This document shows, one piece after another, positions 1 to 6,860 of a stretch of 19,162 nt of DNA (position 1 is the stretch's first letter; every line of letters starts with the position of its first letter). Source of the stretch: JBLHKW01 sp047618565 (GTDB taxonomy: Bacteria; Planctomycetota; UBA1135; GCA-002686595). The translations under genes and the position numbers were made by a program. The notes under the pieces were generated by a model. It did no database searches. It worked only from the letters and a program-made list of their open reading frames with translations, and was not told the DNA's origin. The stretch is from assembly GCA_047618565.1 (NCBI GenBank), contig JBLHKW010000103.1, positions 1 through 19,162 of the forward strand. Reading direction: 5' to 3'.

Positions 1-154
1 GCGGCCCCAACGTCCTCAGGACCTTCAAAAGCCGGCCGTTATCGCCGGGGATCCGCTTCAGGAACTGCGGCTTCGAACGCCCTGCCTCGGCCACTGCGAT
101 CGAGATGCTGTCCTTGTGGACGTCAAGCCCGATGTACTTCGTTATCTTGCTCAT
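1..154 (-). mobile_element. IS110-family transposase, N-terminal part (cut by window edge)
   Basis: Reading the minus strand from an ATG at 154-152 gives an open frame to the window edge, beginning MSKITKYIGLDVHKDSIS. The Y-I-G-L-D-V-H-K segment holds the first catalytic Asp (D10) of the RuvC-like DEDD domain of IS110-family recombinases. The following residues (VAEAGRSKPQFLKRIP, then a G-D-N-G stretch) also fit the family's N-terminus. A Shine-Dalgarno-like AAGGAAG lies about 8 nt upstream of the ATG. Only about 51 residues are in view, so it cannot be told whether the gene is intact. The region upstream of the ATG is the non-coding left end of the element, described separately. Family assignment is confident from the N-terminal motif; the IS110 versus IS1111 subgroup is inferred from the structured 5' non-coding end. 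Confidence 0.85.
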
Positions 155-239
155 GGACCAGCTTCCTTTGCGGCTCTGCACCGCTTTGGGGTTCTTGTTC
201 CCGAGCAGCGTAATCCGCGAGCTCAGGGAAGTCTGGTCC
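155..239 (-). ncRNA. Candidate IS110 bridge RNA / structured left end
   Basis: On the minus strand, directly upstream of the IS110 transposase ATG, 155-166 (GGACCAGCTTCC) and 227-239 (GGAAGTCTGGTCC) are complementary except for a single bulged base, closing a roughly 12-bp stem. Inside it are a 6-bp stem pairing 221-226 with 201-206 (one G-U), a nested GCG/CGC stem (208-210 with 216-218), and a GCGG/CCGC hairpin at 170-184. IS110-group elements are known to encode a bridge RNA, which guides target and donor recognition, in the non-coding end upstream of the recombinase. Position and folding fit that. The exact RNA ends, the guide loops and the element terminus were not determined, and the RNA may extend beyond 239. 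The stem is seen in the sequence; the function is inferred. Confidence 0.5.
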
Positions 240-321
240 ACCCATCTTGTCTAGGAGGCTGTTGGGGTTCGCGAGGTGCCGGTCCTCCGGCAGCCTGCGA
301 CTGCTGCGGTAGATAGGAATC

Positions 322-1227
322 ATGAAGGCACTTCTCCACACCGTGTTGGCTGGCGTAGCAATCCTTATTGCAGCGAGTGCGGCCCGACCGGCTCGCGACC
401 ACGACCCGGTGACGCAGGATCCGATTGCACGTGACCCGGACTTCCCGGCCGGGATGGTCGAGTCACCGGCAGGGCTCAGCGTCGACGGTCAGCGCCTGAA
501 CGGCATCGTGTACCTGGCGGCCGGTCGCGGTCCGCACCCGACGGTTGTCCTGTTGCACGGCCTGCCGGGAAACGAGCGCAACACCGACCTGGCCCACGCT
601 CTCCGCCGAGGCGGATGGAATGTGGCGTTCTTTCATTACCGCGGCGCGTGGGGCAGCGAGGGTAACTTCTCGTTCGTGAACGCCGTCGAGGATGCCGAGG
701 CGATGATCGCCTATCTGAAGCAGGAGGCTCCCGCCAGGTCCCTGCGCGTGGACTCGAAACGAATCGTCCTGGTCGGACACAGCTTGGGTGGCGGCGTCGC
801 GCTGATCGCCGGAGCGCGCTCGCCGGGCGTCTGCGGAGTGGTCTCGATCGCCGGCGCGGACCTGGGCCTGCTCGGGGAGCTCGAAGGCGAGGCTCGAACG
901 GGCATGGGCCGCCACCTGGAGGGAGCGCTCGCCTTGAGAGTGCCCTCCGGGGAAGCTGTCTTCGAACAGATGGCGAGCACGGCGATCGAGATGCACGTGC
1001 CGGAGGTCGCGACCGGACTCGCCACGAGGCCCCTGCTACTGATCACCGGCAGCCACGACGAGGTGGTTGATACAGAAACCCACCAAGGGCCGCTGGTGAC
1101 GGCGCTCGAGGAGGCCGAGGCCGAGCAGCTGACCCGGGTAGTGCTCGCCGCGGACCACGGGTTCTCCAGCCGCCGCATCGAGCTCGCTCGAACGATCCTC
1201 ACATGGATCGACGAACATTGCCGGTAG
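322..1227 (+). CDS. Secreted alpha/beta hydrolase
   Basis: A 301-residue protein with a Sec-type signal (MKALLHTVLAGVAILIAASA, residues 1-20) followed by an alpha/beta-hydrolase fold. The oxyanion-hole region is LLHGLPGNERN (residues 77-87). The nucleophile elbow is G-H-S-L-G-G with Ser154. The likely acid is Asp246 in TGSHDEVVD, and the catalytic His is His279 in AADHGFSS. This is the layout of dienelactone-hydrolase/acyl-peptidase-like serine hydrolases, but the substrate cannot be read from the sequence. It should act in the periplasm or be exported. The ATG at 322 has an AGGAA ribosome site 5-6 nt upstream. The gene begins only about 170 bp from the start of the oppositely oriented IS110 transposase, so its native promoter may have been altered by that insertion. 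A decayed beta-barrel gene follows about 70-90 bp downstream. Confidence 0.85.
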   Translation: MKALLHTVLAGVAILIAASAARPARDHDPVTQDPIARDPDFPAGMVESPAGLSVDGQRLNGIVYLAAGRGPHPTVVLLHGLPGNERNTDLAHALRRGGWNVAFFHYRGAWGSEGNFSFVNAVEDAEAMIAYLKQEAPARSLRVDSKRIVLVGHSLGGGVALIAGARSPGVCGVVSIAGADLGLLGELEGEARTGMGRHLEGALALRVPSGEAVFEQMASTAIEMHVPEVATGLATRPLLLITGSHDEVVDTETHQGPLVTALEEAEAEQLTRVVLAADHGFSSRRIELARTILTWIDEHCR

Positions 1228-1317
1228 TCCGGCAGCCACACGAGAAAAGCGTGCCGGGGCAGAGGGAATTCGCTCGCGCGTGTCCACGCGCGCCGGGTGT
1301 CGGACTATCGGACTTCA

Positions 1318-2302
1318 GTGTTCAATCGTCTCGCAGCCCTCATCGCCCTTTCGACCTTCGCCGCGCCAGCTCTCGCTCAAGGAGACAACGGTTTCCTGCG
1401 CGGCAAGGACAAGCTGGACCTGGTCTTCTCCTTTCACTGGGATGACTTTCCCGAAGTACGCGACCTGGGCGGTGGCGACAGCGTGGCAGGCAGCGTCGAG
1501 CGGGAACTCTGGAACGTCTACGCAGCGTACGGTTTGAGTCACTCGATCGATGTGAACCTGAATGCGTCCCACGCCCTCGCCTCGGGTGACGATGCCCTTG
1601 GCGCCAGTGATCAGGGGACTTCCAGGACCTCTTCCTCAGCCTGAAATGGAGGATCTGGGAGCAGCACCCCGAGACACACAGCGGCATCTCACTGCTCTTC
1701 CGCCCCGGGCTCGAGCTGCCGCTCGCGGACTACGAGGTGTACGGGTTCACATCCCTTGGAAGCGGCCAGATAGACCTTCAGGGTCACCTCGTCGCGCACC
1801 ATCAGCCCGCGCGTGGCGGCTGGTTCGGCGCCATCGAGACCGGATACGACCGCCGTAACGGAACGCCGCCCGATGAGGTGCCGCTGCACTTCAGCGCAGG
1901 TGCGAACGTCGCGGGCGGCAGCTGGGTGACCCTCTTCTACAGCCGTTTCGATCGCCTGGGTTAGGTGGATGGGCTAACAGCCCGTGGTGAAACTCACGAC
2001 CCGCTCAAATCCGCCAGGCTCCGCCCTGGCGGCGTTGCGCCTCCTCCGAGTATCCACGAATACGCGTCGTCAGCGCGCCTTGCCAGATCGAATCCTGACG
2101 GCTTCGAGCCCGCCGTGACTTTCACCACGGGCTGCTAAGTGGAGGCTTCTCCGGTTCGGGAGACTTCCAGCGTTACGGGATCAGCCTCTACCAGCCGTTG
2201 CACCGCAACTTCGGTCTTGCGGGCAACTACCGCGTCAGCGACGACGACCGTCCCGGGGGCGACATAGACGGCTACTCGATCGGCATCGTCGCTCGCTTCT
2301 AG
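1318..2302 (+). pseudogene. Outer-membrane beta-barrel protein, broken by frameshift, stop and MITE
   Basis: The reading begins at a GTG (1318, or 1297 in the same frame) with a signal peptide MFNRLAALIALSTFAAPALA. It continues with alternating hydrophobic/aromatic strands typical of a barrel (LDLVFSFHWDDF, ELWNVYAAYGL). The frame breaks near a run of four G at 1614-1617; one extra G would join it to the next segment (FQDLFLSLKWRIWEQ..., to about 1961). A TAG follows at 1962-1964, then a palindromic insertion at 1977-2137. After the insertion, GGFSGSGDFQRYGISLYQPL continues to a C-terminal ...IVARF with terminal Phe, the usual barrel signature, and a stop at 2300-2302. Removing 1977-2137 restores the pre-insertion frame exactly. 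The gene is therefore dead or nearly so. The specific barrel family (porin, transporter) was not recognised. Confidence 0.75.
1977..2135. mobile_element. 159-bp palindromic MITE with TA target duplication
   Basis: The left end (from 1977, ACAGCCCGTGGTGAAACTCAC) and the reverse complement of the right end (from 2135, GCAGCCCGTGGTGAAAGTCAC) match with about three differences over 23 bases. TA dinucleotides flank the element at 1975-1976 and 2136-2137. The interior continues as an imperfect palindrome with a centre near GTATCCACGAATAC, plus a local hairpin CGCCAGG-CTCCGC-CCTGGCG, so the whole element can fold into one long hairpin. There is no room for a transposase, making it a non-autonomous miniature element. 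TA duplication is the hallmark of IS630/Tc1-mariner-type transposition, so such an enzyme probably mobilised it; the parent element was not identified. Excision of one TA plus the element restores the frame of the host beta-barrel gene. Confidence 0.75.
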
Positions 2303-2353
2303 CGGAAGTCCCTCGGCCGCCCGGGTATACTCCGCGCGCAGGGGAATCCCGTG

Positions 2354-2914
2354 ATGGATGATGCCATCGAAGTCCGGCCCTTCGCCGCCAGTAGCGAGTA
2401 CGAGGCCATGGTCGACTACTTCCTGGATGGCGGCGATGCCTTCCTGCGCGGCATGGGAGTCAACGTCTCGAACCTCCCGGCGCGTGAGGACTGGCTCGGC
2501 GCCGTGCTTGCCGACCACGAACTCGCCGACCGCGAGCGGAACCGTCTGTACCTGGCCTGGCTCTTCGATGGCAAGCTCGTCGGACATTCGAGCCTGAGCC
2601 ACATCAAGTACGGCGATACGGCGAACTGTCACCTGCATCTATGGCAATCGCCCTTGCGCCGATCGGGGCACGGGTCAGCGTTCCTGACGCGCTCGATCGA
2701 CATCTACTTCGAACGGTTCCAGCTCGGGACCCTCGCGAGCGAACCCTTCGCCGAGAACCTGGCGCCGGGTGCTGCCCTACGGAAGTTCGGGTTTCGATCG
2801 GTCAGGCGATTCCGGACGATCCCCAGCGGCCTCGCGTTCGAACAGGAGGTCGAGCGCTTCGAAGTTGGCCGGGATGAATGGTTCGCCCGGCGCGGCGAGA
2901 CCGGATCCCGATAA
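2354..2914 (+). CDS. GNAT-family N-acetyltransferase
   Basis: A protein of about 186 residues with the GNAT fold. A central beta-strand region (RLYLAWLFDGKLVGHSSL) is followed by the acetyl-CoA pyrophosphate-binding loop R-R-S-G-H-G-S-A (around residues 102-109), a form of the R/Q-x-x-G-x-G/A motif. The C-terminal motif B, LASEPFAENLAPGAALRKFGF, resembles the N-x-x-A-x-x-x-Y/F-x-K-x-G-F pattern. The acyl-acceptor substrate cannot be told. The start could be the GTG at 2351 or the ATG at 2354; the ATG is preferred because AGGGG at 2340-2344 is better spaced for it. The gene stands alone on the plus strand between the barrel pseudogene and the convergent metallopeptidase gene. It is a single-copy cytoplasmic enzyme by all appearances. 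Confidence 0.8.
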   Translation: MDDAIEVRPFAASSEYEAMVDYFLDGGDAFLRGMGVNVSNLPAREDWLGAVLADHELADRERNRLYLAWLFDGKLVGHSSLSHIKYGDTANCHLHLWQSPLRRSGHGSAFLTRSIDIYFERFQLGTLASEPFAENLAPGAALRKFGFRSVRRFRTIPSGLAFEQEVERFEVGRDEWFARRGETGSR

Positions 2915-2919
2915 GCACT

Positions 2920-2934
2920 GGGCCCTGGTGGCCC
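2920..2934. terminator. Short GC-rich hairpin between convergent genes
   Basis: GGGCC-CTGGT-GGCCC forms a 5-bp stem in the 32-nt gap between the convergent stops of the acetyltransferase (2914) and the metallopeptidase (2947). There is no T-run on either side, so it is at best a weak bidirectional terminator or a transcript-end stabiliser. Confidence 0.3.
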
Positions 2935-2946
2935 GCCCGGGCTGTC

Positions 2947-4563
2947 TCAGTCCTTCTTGAGCAGCCAACCATGGGGATCGATCTGCGCCTGCTGCCCCGC
3001 GCCAAGCTCGACCCGGACGCCACCTGACGGTACTTCGTAGCGCTGCAGGACACCGTCGACCGCAAGCTCGACGGGCATCGGAAAGGGCAGATCCCCAGGC
3101 ACTTCCCAGCGCAGCTGCAAACCGTCATCACTGCGCTCGCTCAGCAGGCGCGGCAGATGGGGCTGGCGCAGATAGACCTCGAAGAACCAGTCCAGGCTGG
3201 CGCCGTGCTCCTCCTTCACCAGTCGCTGGAAATCCTCGGTCGACACGAAATGGCAAGCGCTGCCGTCGCTCGTCTGCGCGACCTGGGGATCCGGATAGGC
3301 CAGCCGGCGCTGAGCGCGGAAGAACGGCTCGTCGCCCATCAGCCAGCGCAGGCCGTGCAATACCCACGCACCCTTGTAGTAGACATCGTTATCGGGCGCG
3401 CTGCGTGCCCCGCCGAAGTAGGCCGTCTGTGCTGACGCTGACTTGCGCGGCGCGACGGGCTTTTCATTGCGGATATCCGAGAACGAGCGCATGTACTCCC
3501 GGTAACCGGCGGAACCGTTCAGCTTCTCGGCGTACAGGGCCTGGGCGTAAGTGGCGAAGCTCTCGTGGATCCAGAAGTCACGATAATCTGCTGCCGTGGC
3601 CAGGTTCCCCCACCACTCGTGCGCGAGCTCGTGATGGTGCAGCCAGTCGAAGCCCCTCGGCGCCGGCGCAAACTTGTTTCCGTAGGCGATGATCGTCTGA
3701 TGCTCCATGCCCAGGTGCGGGGTCTCGGCTATCCCGTACTTGTCAGCCCGGAAGGGATAGGGACCGAGCAGCTCTTCATAGAAGCGCAGGTGCTCGATGA
3801 ACTGCGGCAGGATCTTGCGGCCTTCCTCCACGTGCTCGGGAAGCACCCAGAACATGACGGGAAAACTCTCACCCGTCACGCTCTTGTAGGACTCCTCGAG
3901 ACGTCGGTAGGGCGCGATGTTGAGGGCGACACCGTAGTTGTTGATCGGCGTCGAGACATGCCACTGGAAGGTCGTCAGTCCGCCCGCGCGCGGACGGGTC
4001 GAAACCAAGCGGCCGTTCGCGGCCACGATCAGCCCGGTGGGCACCGTGATCGACAGGTCCATGGACTCCGGCTCGTCGGACGGATGGTCCTTGCAAGGCC
4101 ACCAGAGGTCCGCGCCTTCGCCCTGACATGAAGTGGCGATCCAGGATTCTCCCGAGGCAGTCTTCGCCCAGGTGAAGCCGCCGTCCCAGGGCGGCCTCGG
4201 CGCAACACGTGGCTGCCCCCCGTAGACCACCGAGAGACGCACCTCATCGACCTCACCAAGAGGCTCGATATCGATGCGCAACTTGCCGGCCCGGTGCGTG
4301 AACGAGAGTTGAGTCTCGCCCGCGCGCACCTCACGTACGTGCAAGCGATCGTCGAGGTCGAGCTCGAACTGATCGATTGGAGTGAGCAGCCGGGCGCGGA
4401 CCGTGACGGTGCCGTCGATCGACTGGTGTGCTGGATCGACCGAGAGATCCAGGTCGTAGTGCAGAACGTCAAAGGCCGCCTGCAACGGCCCGAGCTCACC
4501 CTCCGCCGGCAGCGACGCACCGAGCGCGGTGAGCGCCATGACCCCGATCATTCCATCAACCAT
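2947..4563 (-). CDS. M1-family (aminopeptidase N-like) zinc metallopeptidase
   Basis: About 538 residues from the ATG at 4563. The N-terminal half is the beta-sandwich domain of M1 enzymes (FDVLHYDLDLSVDPAHQSIDG). The catalytic domain carries GMEHQ (a GAMEN-type substrate loop, about residues 285-289) and HELAH...E, the HExxH-18-E zinc site (His311, Glu312, His315 and Glu334), with WWGN just after it and a downstream Tyr (DVYYKGAW). The length is short for M1 (APN is about 870 residues), so the C-terminal helical domain is reduced or missing. A hydrophobic N-terminus (MIGVMALTALGASLPAEG) suggests export to the periplasm. The start at 4563 has GGGAAGGGG upstream and overlaps the end of the exonuclease gene by 8 nt (ATGGTTGA), indicating translational coupling as the last gene of a four-gene minus-strand operon. 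The peptide substrate is unknown. Confidence 0.9.
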   Translation of the reverse strand: MVDGMIGVMALTALGASLPAEGELGPLQAAFDVLHYDLDLSVDPAHQSIDGTVTVRARLLTPIDQFELDLDDRLHVREVRAGETQLSFTHRAGKLRIDIEPLGEVDEVRLSVVYGGQPRVAPRPPWDGGFTWAKTASGESWIATSCQGEGADLWWPCKDHPSDEPESMDLSITVPTGLIVAANGRLVSTRPRAGGLTTFQWHVSTPINNYGVALNIAPYRRLEESYKSVTGESFPVMFWVLPEHVEEGRKILPQFIEHLRFYEELLGPYPFRADKYGIAETPHLGMEHQTIIAYGNKFAPAPRGFDWLHHHELAHEWWGNLATAADYRDFWIHESFATYAQALYAEKLNGSAGYREYMRSFSDIRNEKPVAPRKSASAQTAYFGGARSAPDNDVYYKGAWVLHGLRWLMGDEPFFRAQRRLAYPDPQVAQTSDGSACHFVSTEDFQRLVKEEHGASLDWFFEVYLRQPHLPRLLSERSDDGLQLRWEVPGDLPFPMPVELAVDGVLQRYEVPSGGVRVELGAGQQAQIDPHGWLLKKD

Positions 4564-5467
4564 CGTGCCCCTTCCCTTCGATCTTCTCACTCCAGCGCTG
4601 AATACGGTCCTTCAGGCCTCGGATTCCGAGACGGTCGCAAAGTTCCTGCACCTGCGCCATGTTCGGGCCCGTAAACGCCAGGTCAGCCAGAGTCGCGCGG
4701 GCCGGCGCATCGAGCGCGACCGTCGCCAGCTTGCGGGAGAGGAAGGCCATGTCGCGATCCTTCTCGAGCTTGACCGCTACCGACGCTGCGCCGCGCATCT
4801 CGAGCGCGGCGACACCCTCCAGGTTTGCGTAGATCTCCTCGAGGTTTCGAAAGGCTCCGAGTAGCCGAGCCGCCGTCTTCGCGCCCACGCCACGCACACC
4901 CGGAATGTTGTCGACGCTGTCACCCGCCAGGCCCAGGTAGTCCGTGATCTGACCGGGTTCGACACCGAACTTCTCGACCACCTCGCCCGGTCCGTAGCGC
5001 TTGCCGCGCGCGTAGTCGAACAGCTGAACATCAGGCCCGACGAGCTGTGCAAGATCCTTGTCGGGACTGACGACAACGGCACGTTGGCCGCCCTGCCTCA
5101 GCTTGGCGACGAGGGTCCCGATCAGGTCGTCAGCCTCGAAGCGCTCGTGCACGAACACCGCCGCACCCATGGCCGCGGCGGCCTGCTGACAGGCCTTGAG
5201 CTGTGCCTCGAGCTGCGCAGGCGGCAGCTCGCGCTGGGCCTTGTACTCCGGATAGATCTCGTTGCGAAAACAGGTCGTCAGGCTCTCGTCGAAGGCCACG
5301 CCGACGTGGGTGGGCTGCTCTTCCGTAAACAACTTCAACAGGAAGCCCGCAAATCCCTGCACGGTCTCGATCCGCTGCCCATCCAGACCAATCCTCTCCG
5401 GCAGGGCGAAATACGCCCGGAAGATGTACGGGCTGGCATCGATCAGATGAACGGTGTTTGCCGACAT
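4556..5467 (-). CDS. 5'-3' exonuclease (FEN/PolA-type nuclease domain)
   Basis: A 303-residue stand-alone FEN-family nuclease, equivalent to the N-terminal 5'-3' exonuclease of DNA polymerase I. Metal-binding acids are visible: Asp10 (HLIDAS), Asp60 (VAFDES), Glu111/Asp113/Asp114 (FEADDLIG), Asp136/Asp138 (SPDKDLA), and Asp183/Asp186 in GDSVDNIPGVRGVGAKTAA, which is also the helix-3-turn-helix DNA-binding motif. It should cleave 5' flaps or RNA primers during replication and repair. The frame stays open to an upstream ATG at 5494, but the ATG at 5467 is preferred: it sits 4 nt after the preceding dehydratase stop and starts directly at the conserved core. Whether a full polA exists elsewhere cannot be seen. 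Family assignment is confident; it is similar in role to Xni/ExoIX, but I do not assign that symbol. Confidence 0.9.
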   Translation of the reverse strand: MSANTVHLIDASPYIFRAYFALPERIGLDGQRIETVQGFAGFLLKLFTEEQPTHVGVAFDESLTTCFRNEIYPEYKAQRELPPAQLEAQLKACQQAAAAMGAAVFVHERFEADDLIGTLVAKLRQGGQRAVVVSPDKDLAQLVGPDVQLFDYARGKRYGPGEVVEKFGVEPGQITDYLGLAGDSVDNIPGVRGVGAKTAARLLGAFRNLEEIYANLEGVAALEMRGAASVAVKLEKDRDMAFLSRKLATVALDAPARATLADLAFTGPNMAQVQELCDRLGIRGLKDRIQRWSEKIEGKGHDG

Positions 5468-5471
5468 GGGG

Positions 5472-5822
5472 TCAGTGTCTGCTTCCGAGTCCATCCCGCG
5501 CAGCCAGGTCGTCGATCTTGCGGGCCATCACGAAATCGTTCAGCGACAGACCCTCGACGGTGTGGGTCCACAATACGAGCTCGACGAGGTTCCAGCTGGT
5601 GATGTGAAAATCCGGGTGGTGGCCCTGCTCCTCCGCGAGCATCCCGACACGGTTCACCCAGGCCAGGGCCGCACGAAAGTTACCGAGGCGGAATTTGCGG
5701 CGGATGTACGGTGGTTCGAGGCTCCAGAGGGGCAGCCCTTCCATGTGCGCAGCCACCTGGCCACCGGTCAACGGCGGGACGCTGCCGTCACAGGGCTGGC
5801 AGTCCGTAGGCAGGTCGCTCAC
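5472..5822 (-). CDS. Pterin-4a-carbinolamine dehydratase
   Basis: A 116-residue protein matching the PCD/DCoH family, which dehydrates 4a-hydroxytetrahydropterin in pterin cofactor recycling (EC 4.2.1.96) and in some bacteria has other pterin-related roles. The signature EEQGHHPDFHITSWN carries the catalytic His pair (His68-His69) and Pro70. W-T-H (His87) and GLSLNDF with Asp96 complete the active site. The start is a GTG at 5822-5820 that shares four bases (GTGA) with the stop of the upstream HD-domain gene, so the two are translationally coupled. The N-terminal 30 residues (PTDCQPCDGSVPPLTGGQVA) fit the usual family layout. No aromatic amino-acid hydroxylase is in view, so the pterin partner is unknown. 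Confidence 0.93.
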   Translation of the reverse strand: MSDLPTDCQPCDGSVPPLTGGQVAAHMEGLPLWSLEPPYIRRKFRLGNFRAALAWVNRVGMLAEEQGHHPDFHITSWNLVELVLWTHTVEGLSLNDFVMARKIDDLAARDGLGSRH

Positions 5823-6388
5823 GACGCCGTGCCCAGTAGGCCAAGTTCTGCCGCATGGGGTTGCAGCGTGTCGATGATGAACTGGATGTGCTCGGCCAGG
5901 TCCACGCTCAACAACTCCGTACCCGCATGCACCTCGTCCCGGTCGACCTTCGCGGCGAACTGCTTGTTCTTGAGCTTCTTCTTCACACTCTTCGGTGTCA
6001 GCGTCGTCAGACCGTCGGGCCGCACGAGACAGCATGCGCCGATGAACCCCGTGAGCTCGTCGCAGGCCAGTAGCGCCTTGTCGAGTACTGATTCGTAGGG
6101 CACGCCCCAGCGCGTGTAGTGCGCCGAGACCGCGTGGGCGATGGCGTCCTGACCCTGCTCGCGCAACCAGGCCACGATGAGGTTGGGATGCTCGTCGGGC
6201 CAGCGCTCGTAGTCCGCGTCGTGCAGCATCCCGGCGATGCCCCAGGACTCCACGTCCGCCTCCCCGGCCCCGTAGCGCTGGGCAGCCCCGCGCATCACGA
6301 TCTCGACCGAACGCGCATGCTTGCGCAGGGATTCGGTCTCGGTCCATTCACACAGCTTGTCCCAGGCTTCAGCGCGGGTCATGGTCAT
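5819..6388 (-). CDS. HD-domain metal-dependent phosphohydrolase
   Basis: About 189 residues from the ATG at 6388 (MTMTRAEAWDKLCEW). The HD-superfamily pattern is visible as His24 (LRKHARSVE), the H-D pair His56-Asp57 (GMLHDADYERWPDEHP), further His residues at 67, 85 and 90, and Asp110 (LLACDELTG). HD proteins bind divalent metals and hydrolyse phosphomonoesters or phosphodiesters, often of nucleotides; the substrate here is not known. The frame is open further upstream to 6526, but the added residues are low-complexity and lack homology features, so the later start was chosen. An ATG at 6382 in the same frame is also possible. It is the first gene of a tightly coupled minus-strand operon with the dehydratase (4-nt overlap), exonuclease and metallopeptidase. 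Confidence 0.8.
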   Translation of the reverse strand: MTMTRAEAWDKLCEWTETESLRKHARSVEIVMRGAAQRYGAGEADVESWGIAGMLHDADYERWPDEHPNLIVAWLREQGQDAIAHAVSAHYTRWGVPYESVLDKALLACDELTGFIGACCLVRPDGLTTLTPKSVKKKLKNKQFAAKVDRDEVHAGTELLSVDLAEHIQFIIDTLQPHAAELGLLGTAS

Positions 6389-6549
6389 GATCACATCCAG
6401 TCGTTCCAGGGGAGCGCGCTCGCTCGAGTGAGCCATGGCCCGGCCACGGGCTGAGAGCTGCAAAACTAAATCGAGCGAACATCCGGGTCCGGGCACTAGA
6501 ATACGCCGCTCCGCCCACCTCTCCAAACCGTAGCCCCGCAGCCCCCAAA
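6389..6549. promoter_or_regulatory. Divergent promoter region
   Basis: This 161-bp gap separates the divergent starts of the HD-domain operon (minus) and the small Sm-like gene (plus), so both promoters should lie here. It contains an AT-richer stretch (GCAAAACTAAATCGAG, near 6460-6475). On the plus strand there is a TAGAAT at 6497-6502 that could be a -10 element about 48 bp before the ATG at 6550. No convincing -35 or operator was recognised. The assignment rests on gene arrangement. Confidence 0.4.
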
Positions 6550-6828
6550 ATGAGTGCGAATCTGCAAGACGCCCCGCATGGCATGAACCTGGTCATCGAG
6601 ATCCAGGACGGCCCCATTTACATCGGCCGCTTCGACATGACCAACGGGTTCGAGGTCGTGATGCACGATTGCGACGTCTTCGATCCGAAGAAGGGCGGTG
6701 ATGCCGATCACTGGGTACGCGAGACCGCGACCTACGGCGTCGACGTCAAGCATCGCGACCTGACGTTCCCGGCGTCCGGAGTCTCGCGCTGGCGGGCCCT
6801 GGGCGATATCGAGAAGCTCGCCCCCTGA
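6550..6828 (+). CDS. Small hypothetical protein with Sm-like pattern
   Basis: A 92-residue cytoplasmic protein with no signal or membrane segment. Residues 13-45 (NLVIEIQDGPIYIGRFDMTN followed by GFEVVMHDCDVFD) alternate hydrophobic and polar positions with a D-G turn and a following G. This recalls the Sm1 motif of LSm/Hfq-type small barrels (beta-strand, x-D-G-x-x-hydrophobic-x-G, beta-strand, then a D near the end). A second Sm2-like motif is not clear. The rest (HWVRETATYGVDVKHRDLTF) could form more strands. I do not recognise a named family, so the Sm-like reading is a pattern-level inference. No good ribosome-binding site precedes the ATG; an internal Met at residue 12 is an alternative start. 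It is 32 bp upstream of the STT3-like gene in the same direction and may be co-transcribed with it. Confidence 0.6.
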   Translation: MSANLQDAPHGMNLVIEIQDGPIYIGRFDMTNGFEVVMHDCDVFDPKKGGDADHWVRETATYGVDVKHRDLTFPASGVSRWRALGDIEKLAP

Positions 6829-6860
6829 TCAAGGCGCAGACTGTCCGGCTCGACTCGACA

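Noticed and set aside
1203..1445. Several overlapping ORFs of 80-115 residues around the barrel gene, on both strands
   Set aside because: They are frame shadows of a GC-rich coding region; only the 1318/1297 frame shows a signal peptide and barrel-like strands.
1965..2143. GTGGA direct repeats (1965-1969 and 2139-2143) as MITE target duplication
   Set aside because: They are not adjacent to the terminal repeats on the left side; the TA pair is adjacent on both sides and restores the frame.
5472..6347. A 291-residue minus-strand reading that includes the pterin dehydratase
   Set aside because: Only its last 116 residues match a real family; the upstream part is the HD-domain gene read in the wrong frame. 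The GTG at 5822 is the better start.
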